Positions 1 to 5,602 of a stretch of DNA of 17,533 nt are shown here, in pieces. Position numbers and translations under genes: made by a program. Source of the DNA: CAZDDA01 sp964568045 (GTDB lineage Bacteria > Bipolaricaulota > Bipolaricaulia > UBA7950 > UBA9294); contig CAZMOL010000035.1 of assembly GCA_964568045.1 (NCBI GenBank), positions 1 through 17,533 of the forward strand. The letters run 5' to 3'. The notes below the pieces were generated by a model. That model searched no databases, had not been told where the DNA came from, and worked only from the letters and a program-made list of their open reading frames with translations. Position 1 is the stretch's first letter. The number at the start of each line of letters is the position of its first letter.

Positions 1-861
1 GTCACCGATGAGGAGCTGCGGTTTGACTTCTCCCACTTTGAAAAGGTGACAGACGAGGAGATCGCGCAAGTGGAAGACATCGCCAATCGGGTTGTGCTGG
101 AGGACCTTCAGGTAAAGACGGCAGAGATGCCGCTTGGTGAGGCCAAGGCATCAGGCGCTGCGGCTCACTTTGAGGAGGAGTATCAGGGCAAGGAGCTTGT
201 GCGGGTGGTCTCGGTGGGCGATTTCAGCCGCGAGCTGTGCGGAGGGACCCACGTTGTGCGAAGCGGTGAGATCGGCCTTATCAAGATTATCTCTGAGGAG
301 AGTATCGGAGCGGGTACCCGTCGAATCCGCGCGGTCACCGGCGACAGCACACTCCAGCATCTACGCACCTCCGAGCATCTCCTCGGACAGTTGAAATCCG
401 GCCTAGGAGAAGATCCCGTGGACGGGCTGAATCGCTTGCAGGAGGAGATCGCCGGCCTGCAAACTCGCCTGGGTGAGATAACGGAAATAGGCCTGCGGAA
501 GAAACGCGACGAGCTTCTCTCAAGCCCAGAGAAAGTGGGTGATGTTTCCCTTGTGTCCGGTCGGCTTGATATGGGAGCAGACGAGATCAAACGGCTTGCA
601 GACTTGCTCGAAGAGAAGTCTCGTCCGTCAGTTGTGCTTCTCGTAGGCGATGCCGACGGCCGCGGGATCGCGATCTGCAAAGTGAGTAAGAAGATCCGTG
701 CAGTCGACGCAGTGGAGATTGTGCGCGTGATGAGTGAGTCATTGGGCGGTGGAGGTGGGGGCAGTCGCGCCTTCGCTCAGGGCGGGGGACCGAATGTTTC
801 CCGGCTCGATAAGGCACTCAAACACGGGATCAAGGCTTGCCGTACCGCGCTCTCTGCCTAG
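1..861 (+). CDS. alaS: Alanyl-tRNA synthetase, C-terminal part (5' end outside window)
   Basis: Charges tRNA-Ala with alanine in the cytoplasm and hydrolyses mischarged tRNA. The open frame enters from the left edge, leaving 286 residues. The opening RFDFSHF is typical of the AlaRS editing domain, and ELCGGTHV supplies the Cys-x3-His half of the editing-site metal centre. The matching HxxxH half must lie upstream, out of view. A coiled linker follows (LNRLQEEIAGLQTRLGEI), then the C-Ala/DHHA1 domain with its glycine-rich signature (GGGGGGSRAFAQGGG). The end is intact. Its TAG stop directly abuts the stop of the convergent dnaN gene, with no room for a separate terminator. A GTG at 46 could be mistaken for a start but lies inside the conserved domain. 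Confidence 0.96.
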   Translation, partial: VTDEELRFDFSHFEKVTDEEIAQVEDIANRVVLEDLQVKTAEMPLGEAKASGAAAHFEEEYQGKELVRVVSVGDFSRELCGGTHVVRSGEIGLIKIISEESIGAGTRRIRAVTGDSTLQHLRTSEHLLGQLKSGLGEDPVDGLNRLQEEIAGLQTRLGEITEIGLRKKRDELLSSPEKVGDVSLVSGRLDMGADEIKRLADLLEEKSRPSVVLLVGDADGRGIAICKVSKKIRAVDAVEIVRVMSESLGGGGGGSRAFAQGGGPNVSRLDKALKHGIKACRTALSA

Positions 862-2013
862 CTACCCTCCAAGACGAACCGGCATACAAACGTAGAGGTA
901 TCCTTCGTCCTCTGCTGCGATCCCTTCACCGTAGGGTTCGATGAGGCCGGCTTTCTCCGCAGAGGAGAGCCAAAGCGCAATATCTTCGGAGCCCATCCGC
1001 TTGAGGGTATCGATCAGGTACTCGGCCTTGAAAGAAACCTCCGTACCTTCCTCGGGAACCTTCTTCAGGCGAACGCGTTCCTCCGCCTCTCCTTTCTCCT
1101 TGGAGGAGGAATTTATGCAAATGGCGCTTTCTTCGCTTGTCGCCCGGAGCGTGACCGCACCCGATTCCTCTGCAGCGGTGATCTCGATCCGTTGCAGCGT
1201 CTCCAACAAGGCGCGCCGATCGAAGATAAGAGCAATCGTATTGTCCTTGGGGATCACCCGCTCGAAATCGGGGAATTCCTCGGCAATTGTCTTGGCCATG
1301 AAGGTAACGCCGCTTGACTGGAAGAAGAGCTTCCCCTCGCCCTTGTACAGCTCAACGGTCTCTCCCTCAACCTGACCAAGAACCCGGTCAAGGTCGGCGA
1401 GAACACCGGCTTCAATAAGATACTCTCCCTCTTCGAGAATCTCTTCCACGCTGACTGCCTTCATCGCGAGGCGATAGCCATTCGTGGCGACCATCTTCAG
1501 TGCGGAGTCCTTCAGGAGAAGATCAACGCCAGTGAGGCTGAGTCGAGTTGTCTCCCCCGCCTTGAGGGCGGCAAAGGCAGTCTGATCGAGCCCACGGTGG
1601 AACCCTTCAACGTCGAGTGAGGCGATTTTTGCCTTAGGAAGAGGGGGAACCTCAGGATAATCTTCCACGGCAAGAGTGGGAAGGTCGAACAATGCCTCTC
1701 CGCATCGCAGTTTGACCACTGTCCCATCTTCGCCGTCGGTCTTCAGGCTAATCCGATCATCTTCCGGAAGGTGTGCTGCTATCTGTGAGAGCACGGCTCC
1801 ATTCAGCACAACCGATTCGTCACTGCCTTGGTTTTCGATTGAAATCTCACAGCGCACGGCACGTTCCAGATCGGTCGTCAGAAGACGAAGACTGTTTCCT
1901 TCGATCTCCATTTTTAGCCCGGAAAGAATCGGCATGCTGCTGCGGGTTCCCAGGCCGTAACTGGCTAGCTTTACCCCAAACACTAGGTCTTTCTTCAGAC
2001 ATACAAAATCCAT
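862..2013 (-). CDS. dnaN: DNA polymerase III beta subunit (sliding clamp)
   Basis: Ring-shaped processivity clamp that holds the replicative polymerase on DNA and recruits repair and replication partners through its hydrophobic pocket. The product is 383 residues, slightly longer than the usual 366-380. Visible hallmarks: SMPILSGLKMEI near residues 26-37 in domain 1, LKMVATNGYRLA around 172-183 in domain 2, FPDFERVIPKDN around 247-258 opening domain 3, and the C-terminal YLYVCMPVRL, equivalent to the usual YxxMPMRL, followed by two extra Gly. The ATG at 2013 is preceded by a G-rich ribosome site (AGGGGGA). It is the last gene of the lspA-tmk-dnaN group but has a good promoter of its own in the 65-bp gap after tmk. 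No dnaA lies beside it, so this is not a classical dnaA-dnaN origin region. Confidence 0.97.
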   Translation of the reverse strand: MDFVCLKKDLVFGVKLASYGLGTRSSMPILSGLKMEIEGNSLRLLTTDLERAVRCEISIENQGSDESVVLNGAVLSQIAAHLPEDDRISLKTDGEDGTVVKLRCGEALFDLPTLAVEDYPEVPPLPKAKIASLDVEGFHRGLDQTAFAALKAGETTRLSLTGVDLLLKDSALKMVATNGYRLAMKAVSVEEILEEGEYLIEAGVLADLDRVLGQVEGETVELYKGEGKLFFQSSGVTFMAKTIAEEFPDFERVIPKDNTIALIFDRRALLETLQRIEITAAEESGAVTLRATSEESAICINSSSKEKGEAEERVRLKKVPEEGTEVSFKAEYLIDTLKRMGSEDIALWLSSAEKAGLIEPYGEGIAAEDEGYLYVCMPVRLGG

Positions 2014-2046
2014 TTCGTCCCCCTTACTGTCGATCTACCCCTCGCT

Positions 2047-2076
2047 ATGATACACGATTGACAAGGCGCGCGACAA
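2047..2076 (-). promoter_or_regulatory. Predicted promoter for dnaN
   Basis: On the minus strand, TTGTCG (2071-2076) and TATCAT (2047-2052) are separated by 18 bp, with 4/6 and 5/6 matches to the sigma-70 consensus. The site lies in the short gap between the tmk stop and the dnaN ATG, so dnaN can be transcribed independently of lspA-tmk. Confidence 0.5.
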
Positions 2077-2078
2077 AG

Positions 2079-2702
2079 CTAGAGGCCGAGGTGGTTTGCC
2101 ACTTCGTCAGCGATCTTCTGTACCGGTAACGTCCCATCAATTCGATGAAGCCGGGGGTCCTGCTGCGCTAGCTCAAGGTACCCTTCTCGAACGTGTCGAT
2201 AGAAGGTGAGGTTTTCTACTTCGATCCGGTCGCCTTCTCCCTGCTTGCGCGCCAACGCGATCTCTTCCGGTAGGTCGATGAGGAAGGTTAGATCCGGTTG
2301 AAGTCCATTTGTGGCTGCCTCATTCAGCCGCCGAATCAGGTCAACGTCAATCCCCCGACCATACCCTTGATAGGCAAGGCTGGAAAGCCGATAGCGGCTG
2401 GAGACAACGACCCTCCGCTCCTGCAGGGCCGGGACGATAACCTCTGTACACAGCTGAGCCCGACAAGTCACAAACAGTAGAAGTTCGGCCAGGGGAAGAA
2501 GTTCGGTATTCTTGTTTGAGAGAATGATCTCCCGCACCTGCTCGCCTAGCACGGTCCCACCGGGTTCACGGGTGGTCGTCACGGGATATCCAGTCTGTCC
2601 GAGTCGATCGGCAAGAAGCTTCACTTGTGTCGACTTGCCGGTAAAATCAAGCCCCTCAAAGACGATAAACTTACCGCGAAGCTCGATTTCTCTCACCTCC
2701 AA
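2079..2702 (-). CDS. tmk: Thymidylate kinase (dTMP kinase)
   Basis: Phosphorylates dTMP to dTDP in the dTTP pathway. About 207 residues, normal for the family. Motifs: P-loop GLDFTGKST at residues 17-25, the dTMP-site REPGGT at 45-50, SSLAYQGYGRG at 107-117, and a LID region ending in GDRIE followed by FYRHVREGY. Two usually conserved aspartates are replaced: the family DR(Y/H) motif reads SRY (102-104), and the usual DRAQ reads CRAQ (80-83). The start is uncertain. TTG at 2702 gives the longest protein, GTG at 2696 is next, and the strong ribosome site GGAGGTGAG (2700-2692) sits on top of both. All choices overlap the end of lspA, so translation is probably coupled. Function is fairly secure from overall similarity; full activity is not certain given the substitutions. 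Confidence 0.93.
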   Translation of the reverse strand: MEVREIELRGKFIVFEGLDFTGKSTQVKLLADRLGQTGYPVTTTREPGGTVLGEQVREIILSNKNTELLPLAELLLFVTCRAQLCTEVIVPALQERRVVVSSRYRLSSLAYQGYGRGIDVDLIRRLNEAATNGLQPDLTFLIDLPEEIALARKQGEGDRIEVENLTFYRHVREGYLELAQQDPRLHRIDGTLPVQKIADEVANHLGL

Positions 2703-3132
2703 AGAGGGTGTGGACGAGGATCAGTCCCACCCCGACGGTAACACAGGCATCCGCCAGGTTGAAGATGGAAAAACCGCGGACCTCGAAGAAATCGAGAACA
2801 TACCCATAGTGCAACCGGTCGATCAGGTTGCCAATTGCCCCGCCAAGAACGAGTGCGAGCCCGGCGTTGAGGAGCTTCCCACGTAACCCCTCCTTCAGAA
2901 GAAGGACAAAGAGACCCACAGCCACGACCGACGAGACAACAATAAACAGGGTCCCATTCCCTGGGAAGATCCCGAACGCACCACCGACGTTGTGTACCCG
3001 CGTCAATCGAAACACAGGGCCAAGGAAAGGACGGGGCACGGAGAGGATGAGGGTGCTCGCGGCCCATCCCTTGGTAAGACGGTCAAGACCAACGATGAGT
3101 CCAGCAGCGAAGAGATAAGGGAACCTACTCAT
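2671..3132 (-). CDS. lspA: Lipoprotein signal peptidase (signal peptidase II)
   Basis: Inner-membrane aspartyl protease that cleaves the signal peptide of prolipoproteins after lipidation. The product is 153 residues with about four hydrophobic segments, as is normal. Family motifs: LDRLTKGW near 16-23, the periplasmic VHNVGGAFGIF at 46-56, GNLIDRL at 101-107 with catalytic Asp105, YVLDFFEV, and FNLADACVTVG with catalytic Asp128. It starts at ATG 3132, and its end overlaps the start of tmk by roughly 30 nt. Together with the beta-barrel genes in this window it supports a cell envelope with lipoproteins. It is first in the lspA-tmk-dnaN group. Confidence 0.97.
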   Translation of the reverse strand: MSRFPYLFAAGLIVGLDRLTKGWAASTLILSVPRPFLGPVFRLTRVHNVGGAFGIFPGNGTLFIVVSSVVAVGLFVLLLKEGLRGKLLNAGLALVLGGAIGNLIDRLHYGYVLDFFEVRGFSIFNLADACVTVGVGLILVHTLFGGERNRASR

Positions 3133-3140
3133 TGCGCTAC

Positions 3141-3169
3141 AGCCTATCCATCTCCACGGAAACCGTCAA
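3141..3169 (-). promoter_or_regulatory. Possible promoter for lspA
   Basis: On the minus strand, TTGACG (3164-3169) lies 17 bp upstream of TAGGCT (3141-3146), directly before the lspA ATG. The -35 match is strong and the -10 match weak (3/6). The resulting leader would be very short. Confidence 0.3.
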
Positions 3170-3213
3170 GGCAGAGGAAAGATCGAGTATGATGCTCTCC
3201 AAGGGAGGAGAAC

Positions 3214-3376
3214 ATGAATGCGGGAGCATGGGGGCTCGTCGAAGGCCTTTCGATCACGCTCGTTGTCGGCGGCACGATCACCATCCCTCACTTGTGCTGA
3301 GTCTCGGAGTCGGTTGAGCCTCTGATGAAGTACTTCTTGAGCCGCCTACTTGTTCCATGCCGAGGAGGAGTGCTCA
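3214..3376 (+). pseudogene. Possible remnant of an amino-acid-type ABC transporter permease N-terminus
   Basis: An ATG at 3214 with an excellent ribosome site (GGGAGGAG, 3203-3210) opens a frame of only 28 codons, ending at TGA 3298. Its start (GAWGLVEGLSITLVV) resembles the first membrane helix of HisM/GlnP-type permeases. The next frame over then reads LVLSLGVG, and the original frame after the stop reads MKYFLSRLL followed by CRGG, similar in pattern to the conserved (R/L)YxxFFRGTP region. This suggests a frameshifted, decayed permease start. A TATGAT at 3188-3193 could be a -10 box. The alternative is a genuine 28-residue single-helix peptide, or chance. The following gene takes its ribosome site from this stretch. 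Confidence 0.28.
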
Positions 3377-4267
3377 GTGAAGCAGAACAGCAGAAGGACC
3401 AGTCTTGAGGTCATCGCACCACCCAAGACCTGGCAGGTCAATGCCGTCAAACAGTGGGCAGCTACCGTCGCCAGGATACTAGACACACATGATATTTCCT
3501 GCCTCAACCTGCCGGAGGTAACCGAGGAAACCAGGCCCGGTAGAAGAACAGTCCCGTCTTTGCCCAAGATGGATCACGTTCGGTTTGGCGAGCTCATTAG
3601 AAGCCAACGACCCGATGTAACTCTTATTCCTCACAAAAGAAGCGTGCGACTGCCCACAAAGGAATTCGCCCGCTGGGTGCAGCAGCTCGTTGATAAGAAC
3701 ATCCAGCACATCGTAGCCGTGGGCGGAGAGTCACACACCATCAGCTATCCAGGCCTATCGGTGCCTGAGGCAGCAGCGTTGGTCAAACGAAGCTTCGCCA
3801 GTATGAAGGTGGGAGGAATCACCATCTTCACCCGAAAAGATGAGGTGGAACGAATCGTCGCCAAAGTGAAAAGCGGCGTCACTTTCTTCCTCTCCCAGAT
3901 CATCTTCGAGGCCTCGCCGATGCAGGAGATCCTCTCGGACCTGAAGATGCGCTGTGAGAATGAGCGACTTCAGTTCCCGGACATCTACGTCTCCCTCGCT
4001 CCGGCGGCTAGGATACGGGACCTCGAGTTCATGCAGTGGCTGGGGGTACAGTTCCCGCCGACGCTGCTTTCTTTGTTGGCGAACAAGGATGAGAGGAGGG
4101 TGGAGGCGCGAACCTTTGAGGTGCTGAAGAAGTTGATAGACGAAGTGGTCGATTTCATGGCGAAGGTGGCGTTCAGTGTGGGATTCAACATCGGGCACGT
4201 CGTATATGACAACCTGGATCTTTCGGAGAAGCTTATCGAGCTTGTATCGAGCAGGGCCGATGCATGA
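3377..4267 (+). CDS. Methylenetetrahydrofolate reductase-like protein
   Basis: Probably a TIM-barrel protein of the 5,10-methylenetetrahydrofolate reductase superfamily (one-carbon metabolism), but divergent. 296 residues from GTG 3377, chosen because GAGGAGG lies 8 nt upstream; an upstream TTG at 3350 has no ribosome site. Family-like features in order: VAVGGESHT around 114-121, where MTHFRs have the VLRGD-like end of a strand; GGITIF around 146-151, then a helix and FFLSQIIFE around 170-178, matching the MTHFR pattern of a Phe-rich strand with T/SQ; VSLAPAARIRDLEFMQWLGVQFP-like text around 205-227 at the position of the GIMPI strand. The N-terminal third is not recognisable. Flavin use and substrate are inferred only. 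It may be co-transcribed with moaD, 157 nt downstream. Confidence 0.6.
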   Translation: MKQNSRRTSLEVIAPPKTWQVNAVKQWAATVARILDTHDISCLNLPEVTEETRPGRRTVPSLPKMDHVRFGELIRSQRPDVTLIPHKRSVRLPTKEFARWVQQLVDKNIQHIVAVGGESHTISYPGLSVPEAAALVKRSFASMKVGGITIFTRKDEVERIVAKVKSGVTFFLSQIIFEASPMQEILSDLKMRCENERLQFPDIYVSLAPAARIRDLEFMQWLGVQFPPTLLSLLANKDERRVEARTFEVLKKLIDEVVDFMAKVAFSVGFNIGHVVYDNLDLSEKLIELVSSRADA

Positions 4268-4351
4268 ACAGGCACACCTCGATGGGCAAAACAGGTTGTG
4301 AATCCCCGCGCGGAACGCAGCATTGATAACAAGAAGCGGGTAACATCAAAC

Positions 4352-4402
4352 CGGTGTTCACCGCAGGCGCTAGGAAGCGTGATGAGGGGTTGCGTGGCAA
4401 CC
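4352..4402 (+). promoter_or_regulatory. Hairpin-rich leader upstream of moaD-like gene
   Basis: Three consecutive perfect inverted repeats: CGGTG/CACCG (4352-4363, 2-nt loop), CGCT/AGCG (4368-4379, AGGA loop) and GGTTGC/GCAACC (4388-4402, GTG loop). They lie in the 157-nt gap before the moaD-like gene and end 22 nt before its start. No U-tract follows, so it is not a simple terminator. It could be a structured 5' leader or regulatory RNA. I do not recognise a known riboswitch consensus, including the molybdenum-cofactor motif as far as I can recall it. Confidence 0.35.
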
Positions 4403-4424
4403 AGTGGGAAAGGTGGGATAGGCC

Positions 4425-4718
4425 TTGCCGAATGATACAACAATAACGGTCACGGTTAAGCTCTTTGGCGGATTGCGCGAGCTTGTCGGTGAATCTTCAA
4501 TCAGCATTTCCCTTCCCCTCGAGGCGACGGTGACCGATCTCCTGGCCAAGCTCCGTTGCGATTTCCCAGAGCTGTATGAAAAACTGCAGCCAGGCCTCAC
4601 GAAGGGATACCTCAACGCGTTGGTCGACGGGCGAAATGTCCGATCGTTGGACGGATTCAATACGTCCCTCTCCAGCGGTTCGACGATCGCCTTTCTTCCT
4701 CCGGTTGGCGGCGGATAA
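4425..4718 (+). CDS. moaD: MoaD/ThiS-type ubiquitin-like sulfur carrier
   Basis: Small sulfur-carrier protein whose C-terminal Gly is adenylated and then thiocarboxylated, normally to deliver sulfur for molybdopterin synthesis (with MoaE). 97 residues, slightly longer than typical MoaD. Evidence: beta-grasp pattern beginning VTVKLFGGLRELVG, the LPLEATVTDLLAKL helix, and the diagnostic end FLPPVGGG with the terminal Gly-Gly. The start is TTG at 4425, with a purine-rich AAAGGTGGG just upstream. Its natural activating enzyme, a MoeB/ThiF homologue, is the convergent neighbour 24 bp away. No moaE, moaA or moaC lies in the window, so the pathway could also be another MoaD-like sulfur transfer such as thiamine, tungsten cofactor or tRNA thiolation. 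Confidence 0.88.
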   Translation: MPNDTTITVTVKLFGGLRELVGESSISISLPLEATVTDLLAKLRCDFPELYEKLQPGLTKGYLNALVDGRNVRSLDGFNTSLSSGSTIAFLPPVGGG

Positions 4719-4742
4719 ACCATCTGTCACGGCGATGCCTCT

Positions 4743-5516
4743 TTAGGTACTCGTTGGTACAAGAAAATCGTAGTGCCTTTCCCCGCAGCAGGGACACTTC
4801 TCGTTTCGCGGAATCTCTTGAACGTTGTACACATCGTGCCAAACGTCAACTGTGGTCAGCTTCGCGGGGACATCAAATGAACCGACAAGGATTTTCAGCG
4901 CCTGCGTCGTTTGAACCGCGACGATTGCCCGGGGGAGAGTGTTGAGGATCCCGGCATTTGCGGCAGTGAGGACGACGTCTCCCGGAGCGGGGTTTGGTAA
5001 CAGACAGCGCAGGCACGGGCCCTTCCCCGGGAGGATTGGCATGGTCATTCCGTACGTTCCAGCCACTGCGGCGAAGACCCACGGAATCCCGTGTTTGACA
5101 CAGGCGTCGTTCAGTAAATACCGTGCGGGGAGATTGTCAAAGCCATCGAGGACGATATCGACGTTTTCAATCAATCGCTCCACGTTGTCGGCTGCGATAC
5201 GCGTGACTTCGTGAGCGACTTCGATCTGAGAATTGATCTTCGCCAGCGCCTCGGCCACAGCGCTGGCTTTTGGCCGACCGACGTCGGCCTCGGTCATCAG
5301 CACCTGGCGCTGCAGATTGGAGAGTTCGACCCGGTCGTCATCAACAAGAACGACACGCCCGATCCCTGCACGTACGAAGACCTCGGCAATGTTCGTTCCC
5401 AGAGCGCCACAGCCGGCGACAAGAACTGCTGCTTGAACCAGCCGCCTCTGTCCTTCCTCCCCGATCTCGGGCAGGATGCGCTGGCGAAGATAACGATCAT
5501 CCGTGGTGGTGTCCAT
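4743..5516 (-). CDS. moeB: MoeB/ThiF-family adenylyltransferase (E1-like)
   Basis: Activates the C-terminal glycine of a MoaD/ThiS-type sulfur carrier by adenylation with ATP. 257 residues, typical of MoeB/ThiF. Visible: RYLRQRILPEIG at 8-19, the nucleotide-binding GCGALG at 35-40, VDDDRVELSNLQRQ at 58-71, LDGFDNLPAR at 123-132, and a zinc site built from CLRC (168-171) and CPCC (241-244). Where some ThiF or Uba4 proteins carry a sulfur-accepting Cys, this protein has NAGILNTLP, so a MoeB-like role without persulfide is more likely. It starts at ATG 5516 with GGAG 7 nt upstream, has its own promoter, and converges on the moaD-like gene, its likely partner. Confidence 0.9.
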   Translation of the reverse strand: MDTTTDDRYLRQRILPEIGEEGQRRLVQAAVLVAGCGALGTNIAEVFVRAGIGRVVLVDDDRVELSNLQRQVLMTEADVGRPKASAVAEALAKINSQIEVAHEVTRIAADNVERLIENVDIVLDGFDNLPARYLLNDACVKHGIPWVFAAVAGTYGMTMPILPGKGPCLRCLLPNPAPGDVVLTAANAGILNTLPRAIVAVQTTQALKILVGSFDVPAKLTTVDVWHDVYNVQEIPRNEKCPCCGERHYDFLVPTST

Positions 5517-5548
5517 TGCTCACTCCACACTTCACCTGCTCATTTGTA

Positions 5549-5577
5549 AGGATAGAAAGCGCACCGTGAATTGACAA
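5549..5577 (-). promoter_or_regulatory. Predicted promoter for moeB
   Basis: On the minus strand, TTGTCA (5572-5577; 5/6) and TATCCT (5549-5554; 4/6) are exactly 17 bp apart, about 32 bp before the moeB ATG. It separates moeB transcription from the secretion-like operon upstream. Confidence 0.55.
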
Positions 5578-5602
5578 CAGCCGGCCGCTACACAGGAGCT
5601 CT

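Noticed and set aside
1950..2078. Replication origin next to dnaN
   Set aside because: No cluster of TTATCCACA-like DnaA boxes and no dnaA gene nearby.
4264..4326. 20-codon frame starting in an ATGA overlap with the MTHFR-like stop
   Set aside because: Very short, no ribosome site of its own and no recognisable similarity; the overlap alone is not enough.
4268..4424. Possible SRP RNA (4.5S) because of GTGAATCCC and a nearby CGGAA
   Set aside because: The core GGTCAGGYCCGGAAGGNAGCAGC is absent.
3985..4443. Minus-strand open frame of 152 codons
   Set aside because: It lies opposite the MTHFR-like gene and its leader, has no recognisable domain and no convincing ribosome site.
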